A stretch of DNA of 64,000 nt from Serripes groenlandicus (lineage: Eukaryota > Mollusca > Bivalvia > Cardiida > Cardiidae). Made by a program: the position numbers and the translations under genes. Every line of letters begins with the position of its first letter. Within the stretch, counting starts at the first letter, position 1. Below the pieces are notes generated by a model. The model was not told the DNA's origin. It did no database searches and saw nothing but the letters and a program-made list of their open reading frames with translations. Shown in pieces: positions 20,738-33,542 of the stretch. The stretch lies in NCBI GenBank assembly GCA_031761405.1, contig JASEVX010000003.1, forward strand, positions 60,995,965 to 61,059,964. Reading direction: 5' to 3'.

Positions 20738-21690
20738 AATATATCTACCTATTTACGAAAAAACAGTAAGATGATTGTAAACATAAATTGAAGAGCATAC
20801 TTTGGCAATACAAAATGATTTATAAGTAATTGACTAGACGATAATGATGTTAATCTCATGTTTTTTGCATGATCACAAAATGCTCGGAATTCATTTTGCT
20901 GTCATCTACTATTACGAACAAAAAATAATAAAGTAAAGAATTTCAGAAAATCAATGAAGAACATTCATAATGAACGAGGTTTACACATGATGGCCACGAT
21001 GCTTAAGGTCCTTAATCAATTACCTATATTATGGTAAAGAAGCAAATGTGTAACAGCTCTTTTTTGATGCCATCTGGCAACTACCCTTTTCAACCAGTCA
21101 ATATGACTGGAACAAATTATGTAAGGGGTCACATTTCTGCTTAACCCTTTCCCTAATAGAGACCGTTTCTGACTTCTTTGCAGCAGACGACTAAGGAATA
21201 GATTGTCGCCAAAGGTACAATTGCTCAATATGTGAAAGTTGTCCTGTTTCAACAATATTTGATAAATAATTATACTTTGTATGAGTGAATCCATAGCTCA
21301 TGCATAGGAATTTGAGGTATTTTTATGTGTATACCACTTTGTTTGCAGGAAACGATTTGACATAACGCCAAATGAAGTGTTACGGAAATGACGTCACATC
21401 GTTCTTTGGCTACGGTACAGTCAAAATGTATGTTCTGACGTCGAATTGAGGTCGTTTATTTCAAAGTTCCATTTATTTTTTAACTTTTTGGTACAAAAGT
21501 TAGAACCCACGAAAATAACACAGCACTTTTATGACCTTAAATGTCGATTTAGATTTTTTTTTAAATATTTACTAGACGACAATAATTTTTAATCTGCTTT
21601 TTATATATATCCAAAATGGCGGCCCCTATGACAATTTGCCAGTTTCATTTCAGAAAGCTTCAAGGGTTATTGAAAAAAATAAAAAATATC
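20738..21690. repeat. Segmental duplication A, copy 1
   Basis: Collinear with 40935-41960: CTATTTACGAAAAAA, ATTGACTAGACGATAATGAT, CAGTCAATATGACTGGAACA, then AAATGACGTCAC and CCAAAATGGCGGCCCC. An M1 MITE lies at the same site in both (21141 and 41329), so it predates the duplication. Confidence 0.85.
21141..21270. mobile_element. M1 MITE, decayed
   Basis: TTAACCCTTTCCCTAATAGA, CAGCAGACGACTAAGG and TTGTCGCCAAAGG. Right terminus lost. Confidence 0.6.
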
Positions 21691-21894
21691 TCACACCTGT
21701 TACCCATTTAAGGTTTTTTTCCGTATTATACCCAGGTTTCATCATTTGTGAAAACATTTGCGATGACTTTTTGTTACAGTTTAGAGCGGCTGTAGCAATC
21801 TGTTGGCATATTCAACAGTTCCCTTCCTTTGTCTAGTCGTCATTAAATAGATGCAGTTCTCCAACAACAGATTGTGTTCATCATTTTCTTTAAC

Positions 21895-22050
21895 ATACGG
21901 CAGCTCTAAAGGAACACACACATTTTTATAAATTACATACGAATTTATTTTTATCTCGTGCGCACGAGATAGTATCTCGTTCGCACGACTAAGTATCTCG
22001 TGCGTACGAGATAAAAGAAAATCGTGTGTGTCCCTTTAGAGCTGCCGTAT
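21895..22050. mobile_element. M6 element with three 21-bp units
   Basis: Ends ATACGGCAGCTCTAAAGG and CCTTTAGAGCTGCCGTAT are exact inverted repeats, continuing as ACACACAC/GTGTGTGT. Interior 21955-22012: TATCTCGTGCGCACGAGATA then two more units. Third state of the family described at 10905 and 28656. Confidence 0.9.
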
Positions 22051-22062
22051 TATCATGCAAAG

Positions 22063-22275
22063 ATTGATTGGCTGATTGATTGATTGGGGCTTAACGTCAG
22101 TCATATTACGGCGGCCAGTACATCTACTCATGTGTCTCCTAGCTATCTCACACCAGTACTCCACACAACATACTTTCCAAGCAATTGGCTGCTTTTCCAC
22201 AGAGCAAGCCCATTGGTGAAAGACGAATGACGCTTGTCGCAGTGACTTTTGTCAAACGTCAGAAAGAATGTTGGC
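22063..22275 (-). repeat. SINE-2, tRNA head missing
   Basis: ATTGATTGGGGCTTAACGTC, CTCACACCAGTACTCCACAC, CAATTGGCTGCTTTTCCAC and GACTTTTGTCAAACGTC. Same family as 29600-29880. Confidence 0.8.
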
Positions 22276-22595
22276 AACATGCAAAGAACCGTTAATATTG
22301 AAACACCAACAAATGAGTACACACACTCTTTAATTAGCATCATTTTAAAATAAGTTATCTTCAAGACATGTTTGTCACACGTTGCTGTCTTCGGAAGAAC
22401 TAACGTTTTTTGTATTTTCCACTGACAATCAATCCGACAATCACATTTAACGATTTATGAAACAGTGCATAAAAATACTATGTTTACTAAATTTATCTTT
22501 TAATCTTTACTAATATTTTGACTTTACATTTTGACTATCCACTTTCAGTTTTGTATGGTGTGATGAAGGATGGCTCCCCGACACCCCCTCACAAC

Positions 22596-22900
22596 TATGA
22601 GCGTTTTCGACTTCACCTCTTCTTTAACGAGAGTAACTGGAGTTGAAAGTCGAACGTATCGAGTAAGCGAACTGCGCATGCGTTTAATCTCTAATCTACT
22701 CGACTCGAACGACCCCCACAATTTGACGGGTAACACGAGATCAAAGATGGCGACGGCTGATACACAGAAGGTCGCCATTTTGTAAACAACACAATACTGG
22801 GGTTAGGCGTTCGTGAATGGTTACTCGTGTCGTGTACTGCGCATGTCCAGATTTTATACTCGAGTAACTGGATTGCAAAAGCCGAAAACGCTCTATGAAA
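22596..22900. mobile_element. Possible TIR element, about 300 bp, CpG-rich
   Basis: GAGCGTTTTCGACTT near 22599 is inverted as GCCGAAAACGCTC near 22883. The interior has TACTGCGCATG, ACTGCGCATGCG and an ATGGCGACGG word similar to a YY1 site. Only one copy in the window, so tentative. Confidence 0.4.
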
Positions 22901-23446
22901 ATAAAGAGCTACACAATTAAAAAACAACTTTAATCATCTACGAATAGTCGCACAAGGCACCTTGCCAGATCTATCAACACGAGTCCTTTCAAACATAATC
23001 TATTTCACAAACGATCCAATCTCATTAAGACCAGACCTTAACATCGCTGCTTCAGGTTGTCTGAAATTAACATCTGCGTGAGCTAATCAAATTGTCGCTC
23101 ACAACATCTTAAATTATCAACAAGGGAGATAAACCATTTAAATAAACGAGTTTTTCGATTGTAAAGAATATTTAAATACATTGGGTCAATTCGAGACAAC
23201 ATTAAATGCGGTGTCGTAAGAAAACAATATGCGTGAAATGAAAAGGTGTGGGTGTATTTGAATGAGATTTAAAACAATCTAGCTTACTACGCACCTTTAT
23301 GCAAGACCGGTTTTCCTCAGTAGTGGCCATTCGTTTTCAACCAATTTTGAAACTGGTCAACGACTCCCTAGTTTGAAATGACTAAACTATATAAAAGTGT
23401 TGTTCATTTAAATAAGTGTATAAACCATTGTGTAGATTATAAAGTA
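22901..23446. other. No recognised feature
   Basis: No repeat or coding signal recognised. Confidence 0.5.
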
Positions 23447-23697
23447 GATTGATTGATTGGTTGTTTTGTATTTTACGCCACTTTCAACAATTTTTCCTTA
23501 ATATCGCGGCGTTTCCTTTGTAAGTTGCCAGTACTACTGGTCCATTTATTAAGACACCAGCCAGTCAATCGTTATGAGCGTCAAGGAGGGCAGCCATAAC
23601 TACCATTTCTAAAGTATTTGGTATGACCCGATCGGGGCTCGAACCAACGACCTCCAGTGCCCGAGGCGGACGCTCTACCACAACACCACCGTGGCGG
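23447..23697 (-). repeat. SINE-1, near full length
   Basis: GATTGATTGGTTGTTTTGTA, TATCGCGGCGTTTCCTTTGT, GCAGCCATAACTACCATTTC, box B GATCGGGGCTCGAACC and box A CTCTACCACAACACCACCG (minus strand). Confidence 0.85.
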
Positions 23698-24499
23698 TTT
23701 AGATCAAAGTATTGAGCTGTATAAACATCGATGTTAAAGTCTTCGTATAAATTGCGTGTAATCACAATACACAATATATTTCGAAAATCCCTCGTAATTC
23801 ATTAGATTGCGACTTCACACATATCCTTTTAGGAGACCCATTTAGACGAAGAAGAGACAACCGGATTTGCTCGTGTAATTCAGTCGGCTAGACGATCACC
23901 CGTCATATGTACAATGTATAAATGCGAAATATACACACATTTTGCAATGTTTGTTCGCCGAAAGGAAATGTTGACAAAATATAAATCCAATCGGACTCCC
24001 TCGGTTGCTGTCTATATACTGCAGTATGAGGACGCTTTCTAAGGTATGCGGATAGCACAGACGTGTACAATCTGTTTTAAAACAGCAAGTCAGTGGTACA
24101 TTACAGTCACAGTCATAACAAATGGTGAAAGGTTCTCATTTTATGGTCACGATTTATTGCATAAAAACTACATTTTTTATAGCAAGTTTAAAATATACAA
24201 AGTCATAACAAAAGAAAATTAATTTTCCGATGAGCACTTTGTATTACCGTTCATATTTAACCAACAAGAAATACGCGTTATTATAAGTCTCATTGTCCCC
24301 AGCTTTGACTATGAATACAAGAGAAAGTACATGTACAAAGACAAAATGTGTGTACTAAATTTGAAGTCCAAAATACAAGAAATTAAAAATTAAAAAACAA
24401 TATAATTATAACGTCAAAGTCTATTTTACACAATGAAGTTTTTTAATTATACAGTATTATAGTGTGCAAGATTTAAAAGTATTTTAACAAACAAAAGAA
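23698..24499. other. No recognised feature
   Basis: AT-rich; nothing recognised. Confidence 0.5.
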
Positions 24500-25625
24500 G
24501 ATAAGTCCAATTCTCAAAATCCACTAAAAAACACAAACATTCATGTTTTTTACTCCAAAAATAAGGCCACACTCAGCATTTCAGTTTTCAATACGAAGCA
24601 TGCAAATGATACAACTACGATCCAAGTTTGAAAGCCCTAGCATTAGTAGTATTTGAGAAAAGGTTAAACAAGAAAATCTTTAAAAAAGATAAACGGCGAT
24701 CAATATGAAAGAAATGGAAGATGCGCATATTATTTGACTTGAATATCAGAAAGGTTTTGTTAATAATCAAAACAATCAGTAATTTTTTATGTATTATAAA
24801 ATGTGCGCAATAATGTCGTATATCTAAGAATTCGACAGCTCCTTGAATTGGTAATGCATTATAATCGTGAACCAGTTGGAACATTGTTCGATAAAAACAT
24901 TGTTCTTTAAAATATATATAATCGGTAATCGAGTGTAGCTTGCGTGTTTTTTGTTTTTCTCTTTCTTTTTAGAATCACGTGTCAGCCAAAAGTATGTAAA
25001 CTCTCAGAAATTATTAATTACTAAACGGAAAGGATGGAATCAACTTGTTTATATCTTTATCCCAGTATCAACTACTAAATCATAACAATAATCTATGTGT
25101 TTTCCAATCTCCATCCAGCTTCAGTTTCTATAAAAAGATTATCAAGGACGAGAATACCTCGTAACATGACTGGAGGCTCCGAAGAGGTGTATACATTTCA
25201 ATTGACGATAAATAACAGAAAACTTATCACGTTTCAAAAATAATTAATTATTTGCTCTTAAATATTATATTTCATACGTTTACACTGATTTTTTTCACTG
25301 AAATTTATGTTTTAAGGAAAACAATTAAGGTTAGTATGCAGAACATCTGTTTAACATCTAGGTCAAAACCCGGGTTAATAAGCTATCCCCGAAAACTACA
25401 ACTTTAATGTTCAGCTGGAAGCAAAATCCCGTTTGATATGTTGATTAACTTAATATATAAGATGTATGTGCACAATTTGAAATTATTCTAACTAAAAATG
25501 AAGATGTTATGCACAATTCTCAAAATACACAAAAAAACAGCATAATTCATGTTTTTGCCCCAACAATAAGGTCACACTTAGCATCTGCAGCATACTATGT
25601 GAAGAAGGGTATAAGATGCAACTAT
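24500..25625. repeat. Old tandem duplication with copy of 5525-5850
   Basis: CAATTCTCAAAATCCACTAA ... AAGGCCACACTCAGCAT (24510) recurs as CAATTCTCAAAATACACAAA ... AAGGTCACACTTAGCAT (25510). Between them 24645-25345 matches 5525-5850. Confidence 0.6.
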
Positions 25626-25879
25626 TGTCACACGTAATTATTGAGAAATAGCAAAAAACGAAACTTTAACATTGAGCTAAACGCTGATGTTTGGCGCCGC
25701 CAAAGCAACTTCTAATTAGTCTTGCTTTCGCAACTTCGTCGCAGTGAGACAAAAATGTGTTTTTAATTCGATATCTATATATAAATTGGAGACATATTTG
25801 CGTGTAGTGTTGAGGAATATAATATAGTGTTGGTAATAATAATGAATGGTCGGTATATTGCATGATAACGAGTGATAGA

Positions 25880-27435
25880 GGGTAATGTAATGTAGGCTAC
25901 ATGTTGGGGGTGTACAGTAGGCTATATGTAGAGTATGCATAGTAGACTATGTGTAGGGTATGTATAGAGTAGGCTATACGTAGGGTATGTAATGAAGGCA
26001 ATATATAAGGTATGTATAGTAGGCTATAGTATACGTATTGTAGGCAATATATATGTATGTAAAGTATATTATATGTAGGTTGTGTATAGTAGACTATATG
26101 TAGGGTATCTAAAATAAGCTTAATTTAGGGTATGTAATGTAAGCTATATGTAGGGTATGTAATGTAGAGTATATGTATGGTATGTATAGTAGGCTATATG
26201 TAGGGTATGTAATGAAGGATATACATAAGGTATGTATAATAGGCTATATGTAGGGTTTGTAAATTAAACTATATGCAGGGTATGCATTGTAGGCATTATA
26301 TAGGGTATGTATAGTATACTCTATGTATGGTATTTATAGTAGGCTATATTTAGGGTATGTTTTGTAGGCAATATATAGGGTATGTATAGTAGACTATATG
26401 TAGGATATGTATAGTAGACTATATGAAGGGTATGTATTGTAGGCAATATAAAGGGTATGTATAGTATACTATATGTATGGTATGTATAGTAGGCTATATG
26501 TAGGGTACATGTATGTATAGTAGGATATTTGTATGGTTTGTATAGTAAGCTAAATGTAGGGTATGTATAGTAGGCTATATATAGGGTATGTATAGTAGGC
26601 TATATGTGAGATATGAAAAGTACTCTTAAAAAAGGGTAAAGTAATGTAAGTATAGTAGACTATATGTAGGGTATTTATAGAAGGCTATATGTAGGATATG
26701 TATAGTAGACTATATGTAGGGTATGTATAGTTGGCTATATGTAGGGTATGTATAGTAGACTGTATGTATGGTTTGTATTTTAGGCTATATGTAGGGTATG
26801 TAATATGGGCTATAAGTACGGTATGTATAGTAAGCTATACATATAATATGTATAGTATACTACGTGTATGATATGTATAGTAGGCTTTATGTAGAGTACA
26901 TGTATGTATAGTAGGCTATATGTAGGGTATGTAATGTAGGCGATACAGGCTATGTATAGTAGGTTATATGAAAGGTATATTATGTACGCTATATGTAGGG
27001 TATGTATAGAAGGTTATATGAAGGGTATATTATGGAGGCTATATGTAGGGTATGTATAGAAGGTTTCATGAAGGGTGTGTGATGTAGGCTATATGTATGG
27101 TATGCATAGTAGGCTATATGTAGGGTATGTTATGTAGGCCATATGTAGGGTATTTATGATAGGCTATATGTAGGGTTTGTATAGTAAGCTATAGGCAGTG
27201 TATGTATAGTAAGATATATGTAGGGTATGTATAGTAAGATATATGTAGGGTATGTATAGCAAGCTATATATAAGGTATGTATATTAAGCTATGTGTAGGG
27301 TATGTATAGTAGGCTATATGACGGGTATGTATAGTAAGCTAAATGTAGGGTTTGTATAGTAAGCTATACGTAGGGTATGTATAATAGGCTATATGTAGGG
27401 TATGTAACGTAAGCTATATGTAGGGTATGTAATGA
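25880..27435 (+). repeat. 25-bp minisatellite, about 60 copies
   Basis: Consensus GTATGTATAGTAGGCTATAT + GTAGG. Variants of 18-25 bp (AATGTAGGC, AAGGCAATATA) are mixed. About 1.55 kb, no unit long conserved, no open frame. Confidence 0.95.
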
Positions 27436-28296
27436 ATAGTGAAATCAACTGCATACGTGTTATATCAAAAGTATTCAATTGAATGGTACTTTATCAAATA
27501 TAACAAACAATCATTTATAACCGCTTATATCCCATTCTGCTGATGTATCTTTATTTAGATCAAACTAAGGATTGTGATTATCCTCATTTCATTACATAAA
27601 GCCGTCTCTGGGAGTGTCAACATCCCATTACATAAATATCATACGAAACTTATAGTTTTGTTTCCAGCCTTACTCTAAAGTATTTGTTACAACGCGGAAA
27701 CCAAACTATGCTTCAGCGGTTTGACGTTATAACGTAAGTCACTTTGGCTCCAAATACGGCAAATTTCATGTACATTTTTTCGAAATATTCCTAATAAATC
27801 ACTTTATGTGATACATAGAATATCTCGTTCTTGTTTAATCATTATCACTTTAATTAAACTCCATAACTAAGCAGAAAATGACGCTCGCAAAGGCTCGTTT
27901 ATTAAGATTCTCCTAATTCGGACGTGAAACCGCACTTACGGCAGAAAAACATTTTACAAAACACTCCTAGCTTAGACAATCGTAAGTTTTAGGTGAAAAG
28001 CTACTCATTCCACGAGGCAGTCTAAAAAAGCAGATTAAAACATTGCAACTATGGAGCTGATCTAAACTGTTTGCCTCGACTCAAAATGATAGATAGACTT
28101 TCGACCGGCTAAAAACCTTAGCTACGATTGCGAAGTTACGACCTCATTCATAAAACGGTCTTAAAACCGGTCGTAAACTCAAACCTTACGTCATAAACGT
28201 GGTTAAGTTCCGAATTTATTGATGAAACCGTCCCGGGTGTGTCATAGTTAAAGAAATGTTGCACGGCACTCGCTAGTTTATGAAAACCAAACTTAG
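27436..28296. other. No recognised feature
   Basis: A block with AACGGTCTTAAAACCGGTCG (28157-28176) is locally palindromic. Nothing else recognised. Confidence 0.45.
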
Positions 28297-28297
28297 C

Positions 28298-28342
28298 GTA
28301 ATTATTACACTGCGTAATTATTACACTGCGTAATTATTACAC
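28298..28342 (+). repeat. 18-bp tandem repeat, three units
   Basis: GCGTAATTATTACACT repeated in tandem. Confidence 0.85.
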
Positions 28343-28382
28343 GGTTTTCTTGAAACACCGCTTATATAAACTTTCTTGTATT

Positions 28383-28631
28383 GATATCGGATATCTAGTA
28401 TATATATACGTCCTCATTTTCCGGCGCAAATACATGCAGATTGCCACGCACACATACAACATTGATGATTCAATTCCTTTTCAAATAAGGTACCAAATAC
28501 GGCATTGTGACGTAACCGCAATATGAGTTCACGTCCTTAAAAATGTGGTTATATAATACAAACCGACGTACAGTTACTGCGACATACTGTTCCCCCGTCT
28601 AGTATTGTTATCACATGTTTTAACATCATAC
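28383..28631 (+). repeat. Segmental duplication B, copy 1 (empty site)
   Basis: About 90% similar to 28792-29025 plus 29268 onward: TCATTTTCCGGCGCAAATAC, ACGACGTACAGTTACTGC-like and CATGTTTTAACATCATACG. Retains the site uninterrupted. Confidence 0.9.
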
Positions 28632-28640
28632 GAGTGTCCA

Positions 28641-28794
28641 ATATAGATAGGACTATACGGCAGTACGGCAGCTCTAAAGGGACACACACATTTTTGTAAA
28701 TAACATACGAATTTCTTTTTATCTCGTGCTCACGAGATAGATAAAAAATACTCGTGTGTGTCCCTTTAGAGCTGCCGTATAGTCCTATCTATAT
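28641..28794. mobile_element. M6 element, shortest array
   Basis: Ends CGGCAGCTCTAAAGGGACAC and complement. The outer flanks ATATAGATAGGACTATACGG are also inverted (28641-28663 against 28772-28794). The interior holds about 1.5 satellite units (TATCTCGTGCTCACGAGATA). It lies between the two B duplicates. Confidence 0.85.
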
Positions 28795-29290
28795 CGGATA
28801 TCTATTATATAAACGTTCTCATTTTCCGGCGCAAATACATGCATATTGTCGAATACACAAATACAACATTGATGTTTCAATTCCTCTTCAAATAAGGGAC
28901 CAAATATGGCATTGTGACGTAACCGGAATATGAGGTCACGTCATTAGAAATGTGGTTATAGAATACGAACCGACGTACAGTTACTGCAACATACTGTTCC
29001 CCTGTCTAGTATTGTTACCACATGTTTTGTTTATTTATTTATTTATTGGGGTTTTACGCCACTTTCAACATTATTTCAGTTATATCATGGCGACAGTTCA
29101 CTTATTCATGATCCCTGGGTAAACAAACCAGTACATGGCTAGAACATGTGCCTTGCCCAAGGGCACTCCATCATGACCGAGGTGCCGCGACTGGGAATCG
29201 AACCCGGGACACCCGGTTTCGAAAACCCGACGCTAACCACTCGACCACAGCGGATTCCCCACATGTTTTAAAATCATACGCGTACACATG
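28792..29290 (+). repeat. Segmental duplication B, copy 2, split by SINE-3
   Basis: Same sequence as copy 1 up to CCACATGTTTT at 29015-29025, then SINE-3, then CCACATGTTTT again and AAAATCATACG. Confidence 0.9.
29026..29265 (-). repeat. SINE-3, full length with target duplication
   Basis: Flanked by CCACATGTTTT on both sides. Left: TTTATTTATTTATTGGGG and TTTTACGCCACTTTCAACAT. Right: tRNA-derived GGGAATCGAACCCGGGAC and GCTAACCACTCGACCACAGC. On the minus strand: tRNA head, body, then poly-AAATA tail. Confidence 0.92.
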
Positions 29291-29333
29291 ATGTCACTCT
29301 TACTGTAAGCTTCTGTATCTTCAAAAAGTTGTT

Positions 29334-29556
29334 TTAACCATTTCCCTCATATGGACGCTTTCTGACACCTCTCAACAGACGGCTTGTTTGAAAACATAGT
29401 GACAAAGGACGAAATTGCTCAAAACGAGCGATTTCTTCTTTTGTCACAATGTTTTCCACTTTTAGTCATCCTTTCAGTTATAGAGATTTTTTTATATTTT
29501 GACAAAATATGTTCAAAGTCGTCTGCTGCAGAATTGTCGTATGAGGGAAAGGGTTA
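29334..29556. mobile_element. M1 MITE, full length
   Basis: TTAACCATTTCCCTCATATG to TATGAGGGAAAGGGTTAA. Stem AAATTGCTCAAAACGAGCGA. Confidence 0.85.
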
Positions 29557-29599
29557 ATAGTTATAAAGATAGGACTAAATTGGGAATAAACAATAACAC

Positions 29600-29880
29600 A
29601 ATTGATTTGATTGATTGGGGTTTAACGCCGTTTTTAACAATTTCTCTGTTATATCAGCTCACCTACTCATGCATTTCTGGTTTTCTCACACCAGTACTCC
29701 ACACAACAATATTCCCAAGCAACTGGCTGCCTTTCCACATAGACTTAGCCCATTGGTGGAAGATGAATGACGCATGTCGCATTGACTTTTGTCAATCGTC
29801 GGAAAGAAAGTTGGCCGAAACGGGATTCGAACTCTAGGTTGACAGCCCGCGTCGCTACCGACTGAGCTACAGGGGCTCGG
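29600..29880 (-). repeat. SINE-2, full length
   Basis: TTGATTGGGGTTTAACGCCG, ACACCAGTACTCCACACAAC, AGCAACTGGCTGCCTTTCCA and tRNA-like end CGGGATTCGAACTCTAGG ... CTACCGACTGAGCTACAGG. It reads from the minus strand. Confidence 0.9.
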
Positions 29881-30079
29881 CGAAAATAACAATAACACAA
29901 AGATCAAATGAATGCATGTATAGGCTGTTCATCGCATACAACACGTTTATTTGAATAACTTAAGATTTTAGAAAGTCTTGATTACAGAATTCAAAGACGA
30001 ATGAACATTTCGGAATTATAAGCTTTTTTAGAAGATTTATAAAAAACAATTCCTTCTTAATGTGTTGATTATAATCAAT

Positions 30080-30347
30080 ACGAGCCGTCCCGCGAGAAAA
30101 CCAACTTAACGGCCTCTGCGTAATGTATCGACCCAGATCAACCTGCGCAGTCCGCGCAGGCTAATCCGAGCCGACACATTCCGTCTTAGGGGGATAGATG
30201 TAAAGAGTAATGATTCTTGAATCAGAAAATCCACAGGAGGAAAAAATAGTCTGTCCGGGTTCACCTGCGCGGCATGCTTAGTCTGATCCGGGTCGATACT
30301 TTACGCAGAGACCACAATGATGGTTTTCTCGCGGGAACGGCTCATAT
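30080..30347. mobile_element. M3 MITE, full length
   Basis: ACGAGCCGTCCCGCGAGAAA to GGTTTTCTCGCGGGAACGGC, 268 bp. Confidence 0.85.
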
Positions 30348-30354
30348 TCGTGTA

Positions 30355-30480
30355 ACGGTGCTATACCCTGGGCTCGTTAAAGAACCAAGGGATCTTTTTC
30401 GGAAAGAGCTTGGGTATCGCACCCGGTGTCCATTGTATCTAGACTATGTCTCTTGAATATATCTACAACTAGCAGGTGCT
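30355..30480. repeat. Repeat shared with 39898-40195, fragment
   Basis: TTAAAGAACCAAGGGATCTT and TTTTCGGAAAGAGCTTGGGT are the complement of the block in the 39.9-kb copy. Confidence 0.6.
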
Positions 30481-30551
30481 TGTAAATGCCATAGTGTACA
30501 CTATCCGAGTAGCCTATAGAAGCAAAAACAAGGTTATGCTCAATTAGAGCA

Positions 30552-30930
30552 ATGGGAGACATCGGTCCGTTATCTCCCTTTAATACTCTCTACATCTAGC
30601 TAGGTCCTATCATTTGGTTTCCTCTGTTTTTATCATTGGTTTCTTTGCACTGGATGGTGCACTTATAATTGCATTTTCTTGGCCAACTGTTATTAGATTG
30701 AAACAGTAATTCCACATTTGTTTTCTTTAAACACTACTATGTAAATTTTCTCTTTTGAATCATCGCTTTAATTAACACATTTATGATTAATGTGTACAGA
30801 GTAATTGCAATATCTCATTGCGAAATAGCGATAAAGACAAAGGATTCCAACTAAAGGGACCTACCAACTATTTGGTCTTCCTTGGTATTTATCTGACAAG
30901 GGAGATAATATAATTATCACTAATGTCCCA
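30552..30930. mobile_element. M5 379-bp element, copy 2
   Basis: Near identical to 7358-7736, same length and same termini, with different flanks. Confidence 0.88.
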
Positions 30931-31139
30931 AATTGGTCTCTATAAGGACATTACATAATTAATCGTCGTATATAAAATTTCTCAGTCACATCATGGCAGC
31001 CAGTTAAACTATCAACGTTCTACCTAGTTTGGTTCGAAACGGCTCTCCACACGGTATTCCTATCAGGCAACTAACTGCCTTCAATCACATTGATACATTT
31101 CAGCTCAATTGGGAAATGCAAATCAGCGCTCTAGATAAG

Positions 31140-31285
31140 AAGAGTATTTCACGTCCCCAGATCCTTATTTGACCATCAAACCCTACGTTGTGGGTACTCA
31201 AATGAATCGTCTCAGTGAGACGATTCTTTTGAGTACCCACAACATAGGTTTTAGTGAAGTCATAAGGGAGATTTGGATATGGGAA
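31140..31285. mobile_element. Foldback element with long hairpin
   Basis: AAACCCTACGTTGTGGGTAC at 31178 pairs with GTACCCACAACATAGGTTT ending at 31251: two arms of about 36 bp meeting at GTCTCAGTGAGAC. Related partial sequence AAACCCTATGTTGTGGGTAC at about 15637. Confidence 0.85.
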
Positions 31286-31315
31286 AAGTCCAGACATTTA
31301 AAACCACCCAGACCA

Positions 31316-31430
31316 AAATATAGACGCTTTTCGATGCCTCTGCAGCAGACGGCTTTTTGAAAACATAGTGACAAAAGAAGAAATTGCACAGAACGTGCAA
31401 TTTCTCCTTTTGCTACAATGTTTTCCACTA
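31316..31430. mobile_element. M1 MITE, left half
   Basis: ATATAGACGCTTTTCGATGC, CTCTGCAGCAGACGGC, stem AAATTGCACAGAACGTGCAA. Both TTAA ends lost. Confidence 0.7.
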
Positions 31431-31969
31431 CATATCTAGTCCTCTGGCCAATGGTGCCTGCCACAATGTCCTCGTCGATTTTAGTGCAGTAATAAGGGAG
31501 ATTTGGATGGGAAAAGTTCTCAGTCCAACGTCGAAATGAATGAGTACATGGGCACAATTTTAAACTCCTGACTAATGGATACATCGGGTTTCGAGTTCAA
31601 TAACCGTTTAAAACACACAGTAAAGGATTGCAATCTCAAAATGGAAAAAACGCCAGACGGCGTAATAATGTGTTTTATCGTCTGCTCTTGTTTTATATAT
31701 TCACGGCAACATAATTACATCTCTGAGTCTGATTTATTCCCTAATTCGGTTTGGCTGTTTCTGCTTTCTATTGAACAAACATTTAACAACAAAACGCCAT
31801 TGGAAAACAATCTTTCCGAAAAACGCGATCAACAATGCCATTCAAATCCTTCAAATATCCGTAAAGTCTGCTCAGAGCGTGTCCATCAAAGAATGTTGAA
31901 TTCAAGTACAAGTCTGATTATGATTGCTTTTACGTTAGCTAGTGGAAGCTGACAAACCAATCAAATTAC
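31431..31969. other. No recognised feature
   Basis: A 125-codon + frame (31575-31952) has no recognisable motif and is not called. A second AATAAGGGAGATTTGGATGG word relates to the 31140 element. Confidence 0.45.
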
Positions 31970-32566
<597 letters not shown>

Positions 32567-32714
32567 AGGTGCCTCTAATTGTATATCCCTCTCTCTGATA
32601 ATGTTTCTCTTTCTATATATCCCCTCTGGTATTTTTATTTATCAGCAAATTCCTTTGACATTTGATAGAAAAATACATGAAAGTATCTTAACTATAATTC
32701 ATGTTGTCACGTTC

Positions 32715-32917
32715 TTAACCCTTTCCCACATACAAGAAATCTGCAGTAGACAACTTTCAACATATGCTGTCAAACAATGGAACATCTTTATAATTGAATG
32801 GATAACCAATGACTAATAGTGGAACACATTGTGAGCACATTCTTCTTTTGCCACAATGTTTTCAAACGACGTCTGCTTCAGAGGCGTCAGAAAGCGTCTG
32901 TATGTCGGAAAGGGTTA
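32715..32917. mobile_element. M1 MITE, reverse
   Basis: TTAACCCTTTCCCACATACA to TCGGAAAGGGTTA. The centre is shortened; the stem is lost. Confidence 0.75.
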
Positions 32918-33079
32918 TTGATCAGTGTATCCAGATGTAATAAGCATTGTGCAAATAATAAAGTCAAGTTATTGTCATCAGGATTACTGGTAATCATTCA
33001 AAATCAACGATTTAAAATGTTCCCATCTATCAAAACTCGGGAAAACAAGCATATTATACGCTTGTGGGATATCATTTGT

Positions 33080-33260
33080 GTTATTATATACCAGCATATT
33101 TTCAGGTGAAAATAAATGCAGATGGTCATGCGCAGTTCAAACACGAAGGATTAAAGTTCTGTATTTGACTAGGAAATACGGTACCAAATATGGTAAGGAT
33201 ACGTCACTGAAATATGATGCGACATCATTGAAATGTGCGTTTACGTCATTCAAAATGTGA
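33080..33260 (+). repeat. Diverged third copy of segmental duplication B
   Basis: AAATACGGTACCAAATATGG, ATACGTCACTGAAATATGA and ATTGAAATGTG align in order with 28490-28550. Confidence 0.5.
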
Positions 33261-33542
33261 TTGTTAGCCATGGTTCACACCCACATCATTAATTTATGTG
33301 AAACTTTTGTTAATCTTTTATTCAGAATATAGAAATTTGTATTGTTTCTTTATTCTTTCTTAAAAGATATAAATGGTATATAATACAAAGAAAATGGTGT
33401 CAATGCGCTATCAAATTGTCCACGCCCCTCGTAGTGCTATACTAAACTATGTATCGCCACATCAGCATATGTTTACCTATATAATATATATATTGTGTAT
33501 ATATATTGTGTGGAACAGCTAGTTCAACAGTATGTGTAATGC

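Noticed and set aside
31575..31952. 125-codon + frame
   Set aside because: No motif, no homologous copy, no splice context; plausible by chance in this composition.
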